Of a stretch of DNA of 64,000 nt, positions 39,323 through 47,353 are shown one piece after another (position 1 is the stretch's first letter; each line of letters starts with the position of its first letter). Both the position numbers and the translations under genes were made by a program. The notes under the pieces were generated by a model. The model saw only the letters and a program-made list of their open reading frames with translations. It was not told the DNA's origin and did no database searches. Source of the DNA: Isoptericola peretonis (lineage in GTDB: Bacteria > Actinomycetota > Actinomycetes > Actinomycetales > Cellulomonadaceae); NCBI GenBank assembly GCA_023241745.1, contig JALQCY010000002.1, positions 434,001 to 498,000 of the forward strand, in the 5' to 3' direction.

Positions 39323-41140
39323 TCAGTGGGATTCCCGGGCGACCTGTGATCCGCTCGCCCCGACGAGGAAGTCCAGGTCGGCGCCCTTGTCCGCCTGCAG
39401 CACGTGGTCGACGTAAAGGCGCTCCCAGCCGCGCACCGGCTCGGCGAACGCTGCGACCGTGGCCTGCGGTGCACGTCGTGCACGGAGCTCCTCGTCCGGC
39501 ACGAGCAGCTCGAGGCGCCGCCCGGCGACGTCGAGAAGGACCTCGTCGCCGTCCTGGACGAGGGCGAGGGGGCCGCCCGCCGCCGCCTCGGGCGCCACGT
39601 GCAGCACCACGGTGCCGTACGCCGTGCCGCTCATGCGCCCGTCGCAGATGCGCACCATGTCGCGCACGCCCTGCTCCAGCAGCCGGGCCGGCAGCGGCAT
39701 GTTCGCGACCTCGGGCATCCCCGGATAGCCCCGGGGCCCGCACCCGCGCAGCACCAGCACGGACGTGGCGTCCACGACGAGGTCCGGGTCGTCGATGCGC
39801 GCGTGGAAGTCCTCGACCGAGTCGAAGACGACGGCGCGGCCTCGGTGCAGGAGCAGCTCCGGGCTGGCCGCCGCGGGCTTGACGATCGCGCCGTCGGGGG
39901 CGAGGTTGCCGCGCAGCACGGCGATCCCGGCGTTCTCGACCAGCGGGGCGGCAGGGGGCGCGATCACGTCCGTGTCCCACACGGGGTTGCCGGTGAGGTG
40001 CTCGACGAGCGGCCGGCCGGTGACCGTGATCGCCGACGGGTCGAGCAGGTGCTTGACCTGCTCGAGGACGGCCAGCGGGCCCCCCGCCCGGAACAGGTCC
40101 TCCATCAGGTAGGTGCCCGCGGGCTGCAGGTTTACCAGCAGCGGCACGTCGGCGCCCACGCTGTCGAAGTCGTCGAGCGTCAGGTCGATCCCGAGCCGGC
40201 CGGCGATCGCCAGCAGGTGGACGACGGCGTTCGTGGACCCCCCGATCGCGGCCAGGGCGACGATCGCGTTGAGGAACGAGCCGCGGCTGAGGACCTGGCC
40301 GATCGTGCGACCGCTCTCGACCAGCTCGACGGCGAGGCGCCCGGACGCGTGCGCGGCCTCCAGGAGGCGGCTGTCCGCGGCGGGCGTGCCCGCGACGCCC
40401 GGGACGGTGGTGCCGAGCGCCTCCGCCATGACGGCCATGGTGGACGCGGTGCCCATGGTGTTGCAGTGCCCTCGGCTGCGGATCATCGAGGACTCGGACC
40501 GCACGAACGTGTCCCGGCCGAGGCGCCCGGCGCGGACCTCCTCGCTCAGCTTCCACACGTCCGTCCCGCAGCCCAGGGGCGTCCCGCGGAAGTGCCCGTT
40601 GAGCATGGGCCCGCCAGGGACGACGACGGCCGGCAGGTCCACCGATGCCGCGGCCATGAGGAGGGCCGGGATGGTCTTGTCGCACCCGCCGAGCAGCACG
40701 AGGCCGTCGATCGGGTTGGCCCGGAACATCTCCTCCATGGCCATGGCCGCCATGTTGCGCCACAGCATCGCCGTCGGGCGGACCTGCGTCTCCCCGAGCG
40801 AGACGACCGGCAGGTTGAGCGGGATGCCGCCGGCCTCGTAGACGCCGTTCTTGACCGACCGGGCGACCTCGTCGAGGTGGGCGTTGCACGGCGTGAGGTC
40901 GGACGCGGTGTTCGCTATCGCGATCTGCGGCCGGCCGTCGAACGCGCTGGACGGGACACCCCGCCGCATCCACGCCCGGTGCAGGTAGGCGTTGCGGTCG
41001 TCGCCCTCGTACCACTCCGCGCTGCGCAGTCTCGTGATCGGGGTCCCCTCGGTCGGTCCGGTTCCGCTGGTCGCCACTCCACGTGGCCGGCCGGGAGCGT
41101 CGCGCAGGGCGCGCTCCCGGTGTTCCTGCGAGCCCGTCAC
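39323..41140 (-). CDS. IlvD/EDD family sugar-acid dehydratase (L-arabinonate / D-xylonate type)
   Basis: A 605-residue iron-sulphur dehydratase. Three cysteines fit the family cluster: SDLTPCNAHLDEVA, LLGGCDKTIPALLMAA and RGHCNTMGTASTM; RICDGRMSGTAYGTVVLH near the C-terminus supplies Mg ligands. The N-terminal SAEWYEGDDRNAYLHRAWMRRG is typical of sugar-acid dehydratases, not of IlvD. The context (GH51 arabinofuranosidase, FAH enzyme) favours L-arabinonate. GTG 41140 overlaps the GH51 stop (GTGA); GTG 41077 is an alternative, with a 9-bp hairpin between. Confidence 0.85.
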   Translation of the reverse strand: MTGSQEHRERALRDAPGRPRGVATSGTGPTEGTPITRLRSAEWYEGDDRNAYLHRAWMRRGVPSSAFDGRPQIAIANTASDLTPCNAHLDEVARSVKNGVYEAGGIPLNLPVVSLGETQVRPTAMLWRNMAAMAMEEMFRANPIDGLVLLGGCDKTIPALLMAAASVDLPAVVVPGGPMLNGHFRGTPLGCGTDVWKLSEEVRAGRLGRDTFVRSESSMIRSRGHCNTMGTASTMAVMAEALGTTVPGVAGTPAADSRLLEAAHASGRLAVELVESGRTIGQVLSRGSFLNAIVALAAIGGSTNAVVHLLAIAGRLGIDLTLDDFDSVGADVPLLVNLQPAGTYLMEDLFRAGGPLAVLEQVKHLLDPSAITVTGRPLVEHLTGNPVWDTDVIAPPAAPLVENAGIAVLRGNLAPDGAIVKPAAASPELLLHRGRAVVFDSVEDFHARIDDPDLVVDATSVLVLRGCGPRGYPGMPEVANMPLPARLLEQGVRDMVRICDGRMSGTAYGTVVLHVAPEAAAGGPLALVQDGDEVLLDVAGRRLELLVPDEELRARRAPQATVAAFAEPVRGWERLYVDHVLQADKGADLDFLVGASGSQVARESH

Positions 41141-42648
41141 GAGCGCGCGAGGCGGACGATCGACCACGACACGGGGGGCAGCTCGGCGCGGGCGCGGTCG
41201 TCGGCGACCTTCGCGGAGGTGTTGGGTCGTGGCAGCACCGACGTGTCGTCGTCGGCCGTGGCCGACCAGGTGTGGTCGGGGTTGGCGAGCGTGAGCGCCT
41301 CGACCACGCGCAGGCCCGGGAAGCCCCGCAGGTCGACGTCGAGCACGAGGTCCTCGGTCACGGACCGGTTGGTGGCGAGCAGGACGACGTCGCCGGTCTC
41401 GGGGTCGTGGGTGGCGACGGCGTCCAGGGTCGCGACGTCGCCGAACCTCGCCGTCTCGTGCCTCGGGGAGTCGACGGCGAGCTGCAGCACCTCCCCCCGC
41501 GCGTGCTTCGCGGTGAGCGCGAACGGGTGGAAGATCGTCTGCTTCCACACCCGACCGCCGGGCTCGGTCATGATCGGCGCGATGACGTTGACGAGCTGCG
41601 CGAGGGACGCGGCGTGCACCCGGTCGGTGTGCCGCAACAGGGAGATGAGCAGGTTGCCGACCACGACGGCGTCGGCCACGTTGTAGCGGTCCTCGAGCAG
41701 CACGGGGGCGACGGGCCAGTCGTCGCCGCTCGGTGGCCGGGACTCGGCGCGCTGCTGGTACCAGACGTTCCACTCGTCGAACGAGATGTGGATCCGCCTG
41801 GTGTGCTTGCCGGCCGCGCGCACGGCGTCCGCGGTCGCGGCCACGGAGTCCACGAAGTGGTCCATGTCGACGGCGGAGGCGAGGAACGACGGCAGGTCGC
41901 CGTCGTCCTCGTAGTAGTAGGCGTGGGCGGAGACGTGGTCGACGTGCTCGTACGCCTCGGTGAGCACGGTGTGCTCCCAGCTGCCGAAGGTCGGCATGCG
42001 CGAGGTGGAGGACCCGCACACCACCAGCTCCAGGTCGGGGTCGACCTGTCGCATCGCGCGCGCGGTCTCGGTGGCGAGGCGGCCGTACTCGTGGGCGGTC
42101 TTGTGCCCGGTCTGCCACGGGCCGTCCATCTCGTTGCCCAGGCACCACATCTTCACGCGGTACGGGTCCTCGGCGCCGTTCGCGCGGCGCAGGTCGGACC
42201 AGGCCGTGCCGCCCGGCACGTTGCAGTACTCCAGCAGGTCGAGCGCCTCCTGGACCCCGCGGGTGCCGAGGTTGACCGCCATCATCGGCTCGACGCCCGC
42301 CCTGGCGCACCAGCGCATGAACTCGTCGACGCCCACGAGGTTCGGCTCGGTGGAGTGCCACGCGAGGTCGAGGCGGCGAGGACGGTCGGCGACGGGTCCG
42401 ACGGCGTCCTCCCACCGGTAGCCGGAGACGAAGTTGCCGCCCGGGTAGCGCACCGTGGACACGCCGAGCTCGCGGACCAGGCCGATCACGTCCTGGCGGA
42501 ACCCGTCGGCGTCCGCCGTCGGGTGCGCCGGGTCGTGGATGCCCGTGTAGACGCAGCGTCCGAGGTGCTCGACGAACGAGCCGAACGTGCGTCGACGCAC
42601 GGGCCCGACGACGAACGCGGGGTCGACGGTCACGGTGGCGGACAGCAT
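41137..42648 (-). CDS. abfA: GH51 alpha-L-arabinofuranosidase
   Basis: A 503-residue intracellular glycosidase without signal peptide, so it acts on imported arabino-oligosaccharides. The acid/base Glu is in KMWCLGNEMDGPW (about residue 175), the nucleophile in HISFDEWNVWYQQ (about 294), and TVRYPGGNFVSGYRWED near residue 65 lines the pocket. ATG 42648 has AAGGAG. It is followed by the IlvD/EDD dehydratase with 4-bp overlap and preceded by the solute-binding protein gene with a hairpin between. Confidence 0.95.
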   Translation of the reverse strand: MLSATVTVDPAFVVGPVRRRTFGSFVEHLGRCVYTGIHDPAHPTADADGFRQDVIGLVRELGVSTVRYPGGNFVSGYRWEDAVGPVADRPRRLDLAWHSTEPNLVGVDEFMRWCARAGVEPMMAVNLGTRGVQEALDLLEYCNVPGGTAWSDLRRANGAEDPYRVKMWCLGNEMDGPWQTGHKTAHEYGRLATETARAMRQVDPDLELVVCGSSTSRMPTFGSWEHTVLTEAYEHVDHVSAHAYYYEDDGDLPSFLASAVDMDHFVDSVAATADAVRAAGKHTRRIHISFDEWNVWYQQRAESRPPSGDDWPVAPVLLEDRYNVADAVVVGNLLISLLRHTDRVHAASLAQLVNVIAPIMTEPGGRVWKQTIFHPFALTAKHARGEVLQLAVDSPRHETARFGDVATLDAVATHDPETGDVVLLATNRSVTEDLVLDVDLRGFPGLRVVEALTLANPDHTWSATADDDTSVLPRPNTSAKVADDRARAELPPVSWSIVRLARS

Positions 42649-42683
42649 GGATCTCCTTGGGTCGGACGGATCGGGGGGGAGTG

Positions 42684-42718
42684 CCGCGCGCGGGCGGTGG
42701 ACGCCCGCCCGCGCGCGG
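42684..42718 (-). terminator. Intercistronic hairpin after the binding-protein gene
   Basis: A 13-bp GC-only stem (42684-42696 with 42706-42718), 9-nt loop, between the binding-protein stop and the abfA ribosome site. Such hairpins often stabilise or attenuate, raising binding-protein mRNA over the enzyme genes. Confidence 0.65.
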
Positions 42719-42728
42719 TGGGCGGGAC

Positions 42729-44060
42729 CTACTGGCCGAGCTCGTTCTGGAGGGTCGCCTGCGTCTTGTCGAGGGCCTCCTGCGCGGGCATGCCGTTCTC
42801 GTAGACGTCGTTGAGCGTCACCGTGGTGAAGGCGCTGTCCACGCTCGGCCAGCTGGGGTCGCTGAACGACTCGAGGTGCCCGATGCCGTCCTTGACCTCG
42901 CCCAGCACGTCGAACAGGTTGGTCTGGAAGTACTTGTTGAACTTGTTCTCGGGGTTCTTCGTGACCTCCTCGTCCTCCCAGACCGACATGTTCACCGGGT
43001 CGAAGCCCAGCTCCTCCCACACGGCGACGTTGGCCTCCGGCGACAGCTTGGCGAAGGCGAGCCACTCGGCGGCGAGGTCCTGGTTCGGCGAGGCGACCGG
43101 GATGGACGTGCCGGTGCCGCCGCCGCCGATGGTCTGGACGACCGCGTCGTCCTGCGCGGGCGCGGGGGCGATGGCGACCTTGCCCGCCAGGTCCGGCATG
43201 TAGTCGACGTAGCGGGATGTGTACCAGGCCGGGTACACGATCGCGGCGTAGTCGCCCTTGTTGATGGCCCCGTACGCCTCCTCCGAGTCCGGGCTGCCGC
43301 CGGGGATCGTCGAGACCGCCCCGGCGTCCTTCATCTCCTGGATCATCGAGACGGCCTCGACGACCTCGGGGCTGTTCACCTGGACGTTGCCCTCGCCGTC
43401 GAAGAACTGCCCGCCGAGCTGCGCCGTGATGAGCGGCTCCGTGAAGTTGACGCTGGTGCTCGCCACCCCGAACGCCTTGTCCGTGGCCTCGTGGTATTTG
43501 ACGCCCGCCTCGCGGAAGTCGTCCCAGGTCTTGATGGTCGTGTAGTCGATCCCGGCGCCCTCGAGCAGCTCGGTGTTGTAGAACGCGACGAAGGCTCCCA
43601 CGTGCGTCGGGAAGCCGTACACGCGGCCGTCCTTGCTGTAGAGGTCGAGGCGCGCCTGGACGACGTCGTCCTTGTAGGGGGCGGCGGCCTCCGTGAGGTC
43701 CACGAGCGGAGGCGTCGACCCCTGGACGAAGTCGGCGAACTTGTTCACCTCGATGTCGACGACATCGGGCAGGCCCTCGCCCGAGTTGAGCGCGAGCTGC
43801 AGCTTGTTGTGCATGTCGTCGTACGGGTAGACGGTGACCTCGAGCTGGATCTCCTTGTCGGGGTTCGCCTCGTTCCACTGCTCGGCCATCGACTCGTAGT
43901 ACGCCGCGTGCACGTCGGCGAACGTCCACATGTTCAGCGTCGTGGAGCCGTCGGCGTTGGTGGTCGGTTCGGCGGCGCCGCCGCCGCCGGTGCAAGCGGC
44001 GAGGGCGGTGGCGGCGGTCGCCGCGACGACCGTGGAGATGATGGCGCGGATCTTGCTCAT
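42729..44060 (-). CDS. Sugar ABC transporter substrate-binding lipoprotein
   Basis: A 443-residue family 1 extracellular binding protein. Lipobox LAAC with Cys23. Typical fold segments: LNMWTFADVHAAYYESMAEQW, FPTHVGAFVAFYNTELLEGAG, and the WEELGFDPVN region. With the arabinofuranosidase downstream, arabino-oligosaccharides are the likely ligand. ATG 44060. It follows the two permease genes by 27 bp. No ATPase gene in the cluster, so a shared MsiK-type ATPase elsewhere is expected. Confidence 0.93.
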   Translation of the reverse strand: MSKIRAIISTVVAATAATALAACTGGGGAAEPTTNADGSTTLNMWTFADVHAAYYESMAEQWNEANPDKEIQLEVTVYPYDDMHNKLQLALNSGEGLPDVVDIEVNKFADFVQGSTPPLVDLTEAAAPYKDDVVQARLDLYSKDGRVYGFPTHVGAFVAFYNTELLEGAGIDYTTIKTWDDFREAGVKYHEATDKAFGVASTSVNFTEPLITAQLGGQFFDGEGNVQVNSPEVVEAVSMIQEMKDAGAVSTIPGGSPDSEEAYGAINKGDYAAIVYPAWYTSRYVDYMPDLAGKVAIAPAPAQDDAVVQTIGGGGTGTSIPVASPNQDLAAEWLAFAKLSPEANVAVWEELGFDPVNMSVWEDEEVTKNPENKFNKYFQTNLFDVLGEVKDGIGHLESFSDPSWPSVDSAFTTVTLNDVYENGMPAQEALDKTQATLQNELGQ

Positions 44061-44087
44061 GGCATTTCTCCGTTCTGGTGGGGAAGG

Positions 44088-45023
44088 TCAACCCTTGACG
44101 GCGCCGGCGGTCATTCCCTCGATGAAGAACCGCTGGAACGCGAGGAAGAGGATGAGGATCGGGATCAGCGAGAAGAACGCGCCGATGATGAGCAGCTCGT
44201 AGTTGTTGCCGTACGGCGTCAGGAGGGTGTTGAGGCCGATGGGCAGCGTGAACTTCTCGGGCGTGCGCAGCACGAGGAGCGGCCACAGGAAGTTGTTCCA
44301 GCAGATCATCCCGTTGAGGATCGCCATCGCCGCCATGGCGGGCTTCGAGATGGGGAGCACGATGCGGAAGAAGATCCCGAACTCGGTGACGCCGTCGACA
44401 CGCCCTGCCTCGAGCAGGTCCTTCGGGATCCCGAGGAAATACTGCCGGAAGAAGAAGATCGTCACGGCCTGCGCGAGGAACGGCAGCACGATCACGGTGT
44501 ACGTGTCCGCCAGCCCCATGTCGTTCACCTGGACGTACAGCGGCAGCATGAGCATCTCGAACGGGACCGTCATGACGAGGAGCACCATGACGAACCACAG
44601 CGACTTCCCCGGGAAGTCGTACATGGCGAACCCGTAGGCGACGAACGAGCTGACGAGGAGCGTCAGCACGACCTGGACCACGGTCAGGACGAGGCTGTTG
44701 CCGAACCACTGGAAATACGCCCCGGAGTCGGTGAACAGCATCACGTAGTTGTCGAGGTTCAGCGCGCTGACGTCGACGTCGAAGGACATCCCGCGCCGGA
44801 TCACGTCGTTGCCGTCCTGGAACGTCCCGACGAAGATCGCGACGAGGGGGACCAGCGCGATCGCGGCGATCACGACGAGGAGCCCGGCCTGGATCCACGA
44901 GCCGGCGGTGTGCGACAGGCGCGGGCCGCGGGCGTCGGTCGAGCGCTCGCCACGGTCGTCCCGGCCGGCGCGGCGGCGAGGGCGGGGAGGCGTGCTCTGC
45001 ACTGCGGGCGGTGGGGCGACCAT
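44088..45023 (-). CDS. Sugar ABC transporter permease (MalG type)
   Basis: A 311-residue permease with six predicted helices and the EAA-loop ATPase contact (KDLLEAGRVDGVTEFGIFFRIVLPISKPA) near residue 215. A charged, Arg-rich N-terminal tail of about 40 residues. ATG 45023 shares one base with the upstream permease stop; GTG 45026 gives a 4-bp overlap. Confidence 0.92.
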   Translation of the reverse strand: MVAPPPAVQSTPPRPRRRAGRDDRGERSTDARGPRLSHTAGSWIQAGLLVVIAAIALVPLVAIFVGTFQDGNDVIRRGMSFDVDVSALNLDNYVMLFTDSGAYFQWFGNSLVLTVVQVVLTLLVSSFVAYGFAMYDFPGKSLWFVMVLLVMTVPFEMLMLPLYVQVNDMGLADTYTVIVLPFLAQAVTIFFFRQYFLGIPKDLLEAGRVDGVTEFGIFFRIVLPISKPAMAAMAILNGMICWNNFLWPLLVLRTPEKFTLPIGLNTLLTPYGNNYELLIIGAFFSLIPILILFLAFQRFFIEGMTAGAVKG

Positions 45024-45919
45024 CACGCCGCTTCCTTCTTGAACGTGCCGCTGAAGAAGAGGTACGTGAGGTTGATCGCCATGATGATCACGAGCAGGAC
45101 GACGCCGACGGCCGACGCGAAGCCGAGGTCGTTCTCCTCGATGCCCTTGCGGTAGAGGTACCCGACCACGGTCAGGCCCTGGTTGTTCGGGGAGGCATTG
45201 CCGGCATAGAGCATGAAGCTCTCGAGGAACATCGCGAGGCCGCCGTAGATGCTGATCGTCACGACGTAGACGACCGTGGGTCTGAGGTTCGGCACGGTGA
45301 TGTGGAAGAACTGCCGGACCTTGCCGGCCCCGTCCATCGCGGCCGCCTCGTAGTACTCCGTCGGAATCGACTGCATGCCGGCGAGGAAGTACATCATGTT
45401 CACGCCGGTCCATCGCCAGAGCGCGAGAGCGAGGAGGGCGACGAGCCCGGAGACGTCCGCTCGCAGCCATCGGACGGGACCGAACCCGAAGAACGCGGCG
45501 ACCTGGTTCATCATCGCGGAGTCGGACTCGGCGAAGATCAGGCGGAAGACGATGCCGGCGACGACGACGGACGTCAGCGCGGGGACGAACATCGACGCCT
45601 TGAAGAATGCCTTGACCCGGGGGCTGCCGATCTTCGAGTTGACGATCGCCGCGAGGACCAGCGGTATCGGCACCAGGAGAACGATGGTCAGCACCATGTA
45701 GCGCAGGCTGTTGAACATCGCCTGCCAGAAGATCGGGTCTCCCCAGAGGCGCTCGTAGTTGGCGGCGCCGATGAAAGTCGCCTGGCCGTAGAGCACCTCT
45801 TGCGTGCTCATCACGAACGACCTGGCGAGCGGGACGACCCAGAACACGGCGAGCGTGACGAGGAACGGCAGGATGAAGATATAGGGCGCGAGCCGCTTCG
45901 AGTACAGGATGTTTTTCAC
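45023..45919 (-). CDS. Sugar ABC transporter permease (MalF type)
   Basis: A 298-residue permease with six helices and an EAA loop (PTEYYEAAAMDGAGKVRQFFHITVPNLRP) near residue 205. It is the first gene of the transport operon and divergent from the LacI gene, with a 74-bp gap. Here the permeases come before the binding protein, an unusual order. Confidence 0.92.
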   Translation of the reverse strand: MKNILYSKRLAPYIFILPFLVTLAVFWVVPLARSFVMSTQEVLYGQATFIGAANYERLWGDPIFWQAMFNSLRYMVLTIVLLVPIPLVLAAIVNSKIGSPRVKAFFKASMFVPALTSVVVAGIVFRLIFAESDSAMMNQVAAFFGFGPVRWLRADVSGLVALLALALWRWTGVNMMYFLAGMQSIPTEYYEAAAMDGAGKVRQFFHITVPNLRPTVVYVVTISIYGGLAMFLESFMLYAGNASPNNQGLTVVGYLYRKGIEENDLGFASAVGVVLLVIIMAINLTYLFFSGTFKKEAA

Positions 45920-45993
45920 GACGGTGTGCTTCTCCTCGTCCGGTGACGTGGTGAACGCTCGGCAGCGATACGTGGCCCCATCGGCCGACAGGC

Positions 45994-47031
45994 ATGATGG
46001 GCGTCGTGGTGACGATGAGCGACGTGGCGCGAGAGGCCGGCGTCTCGAAGATGACGGTGTCGAACGTCATCAACGGGCGACCGGGGGCGAGCAGGGACAC
46101 GCGCGCCCGGGTGCTCGCGGTGGTCCAACGTCTCGGCTATCAGGTGAACGCGACGGCTCGCCATCTCCGCAACGGGCGCAGCGGGGCGATCGGCCTGCTC
46201 GTCCCGCACCTCGACGGCCCCTACTACGCCCACCTCGCCGCGCGCCTGGACACGCTGGCGAAGGCTCGCGGGTACCACGTCATCATCGAGCGCACCGGTG
46301 CCAGCCGGGAGGGCGAGCTGGCGGCCATCTCTCCCGCCCGCGTCAAGCCGTACGACGGGATCGTCTTCAGCCCCGTGCAGCTCGACACCGCCGCGCTGGC
46401 CGCCGCCGGCTTCGAGGTGCCCGTCGTGCTCCTCGGGGAGCGCCGCCTCGCCGGCCCGTTCGACCACGTGATGATGGACAACGTGGGAGGAGCGGACCTG
46501 GCGACGTCGTCCCTCATCGAGGGGGGCTCGCACCGCATCGCGCTGGTGGGCGGCCGTCCGGACCGGGGGGTCGACAGCATGGCGACCCTGCGTACCCGGG
46601 GGTACCGCCAGGCCCACGCCAGGGCCGGCGTCCCGGTCGACGAGCGGCTCGTCGTCGACGCCGACTCGTTCACCACCGCGGACGGCTACGCCGCGATCAT
46701 GCGCATCCAGCGCGACGGCGTCGCGTTCGACGGGGTCTTCGTGCTCACCGACGCGGCGGCGATGGGCGTGCTGCGGGCGCTCGCCGACCTGGGCCGCCGG
46801 GTGCCGGACGACGTGCAGGTGGTCGGCTTCGACAACGATCTCGAGGGCGAGTACCTCGTCCCGCGCCTGACCACGATCGACCCGGGCAACGACTCCATGG
46901 CGGGCCGCATCATGGAGCTGCTCCTGCGCCGGGTCGACGCCGGGGCGCCGGCGACCGTCGACGCGGTCGAGGAAGTGACGTCGGCACGTCTCGTCGTGAG
47001 GGAGTCGACGCGGCGCCGCGTCCTTGCGTAG
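45994..47031 (+). CDS. LacI family transcriptional regulator of the arabinoside importer
   Basis: A 345-residue regulator: HTH MSDVAREAGVSKMTVSNVINGRPGAS, hinge VNATARHLRNGRSGAIGLL, and periplasmic-binding-type effector domain ending VVGFDNDLEGEYLVPRLTTI. Several starts are possible (ATG 45994, ATG 45997, ATG 46015); the HTH starts at the last. It probably represses the divergent importer. An imperfect CGCT-CGGC-AGCG repeat (about 45955-45966) is a candidate operator. Confidence 0.92.
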   Translation: MMGVVVTMSDVAREAGVSKMTVSNVINGRPGASRDTRARVLAVVQRLGYQVNATARHLRNGRSGAIGLLVPHLDGPYYAHLAARLDTLAKARGYHVIIERTGASREGELAAISPARVKPYDGIVFSPVQLDTAALAAAGFEVPVVLLGERRLAGPFDHVMMDNVGGADLATSSLIEGGSHRIALVGGRPDRGVDSMATLRTRGYRQAHARAGVPVDERLVVDADSFTTADGYAAIMRIQRDGVAFDGVFVLTDAAAMGVLRALADLGRRVPDDVQVVGFDNDLEGEYLVPRLTTIDPGNDSMAGRIMELLLRRVDAGAPATVDAVEEVTSARLVVRESTRRRVLA

Positions 47032-47182
47032 TCGTCGATCAGTCACCGGCGTCTCTTCCTCGAGTCCGTGCTACCGGGCCGTTGTGTATCGGTAAAGTAC
47101 GGACGTTCGAGAAGGGTGTCAACGGGTGTCGGCGCCCAGGGTGGCCCCGGTCGCGTACCGCCGGTCCGCCGCCGTCGATCTG

Positions 47183-47216
47183 TTGACGGTTGCATATGGT
47201 GCGCCTAGCGTTGCGT
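47183..47216 (+). promoter_or_regulatory. Promoter with GTTGC direct-repeat element, upstream of the double esterase
   Basis: -35 TTGACG (47183-47188), 17-bp spacer, -10 TAGCGT (47206-47211). GTTGCATAT (47189-47197) and GCGTTGCGT (47208-47216), identical to the element at 37991-38018 except for the 8-nt linker. The start codon is 137 bp further, giving a long 5' leader. Confidence 0.75.
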
Positions 47217-47353
47217 GTCGGGCATCGTGGCCCGCCCGGCCCGGGCCTCCTGCGGGGGCCAGGCCGCACCGCGGGGCGCCCTTCTCGGGGCGCTGTCGTG
47301 GGTCGGTCCGTCGTGCTCGAAGAGAGATCGAACTGCGGATGAGAGGCAAGTCG

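Noticed and set aside
41082..41136. 9-bp hairpin between arabinofuranosidase stop and GTG 41077 as a true terminator
   Set aside because: No promoter is seen between it and the IlvD/EDD gene and the GTGA overlap points to coupling; it may lie within the coding region.
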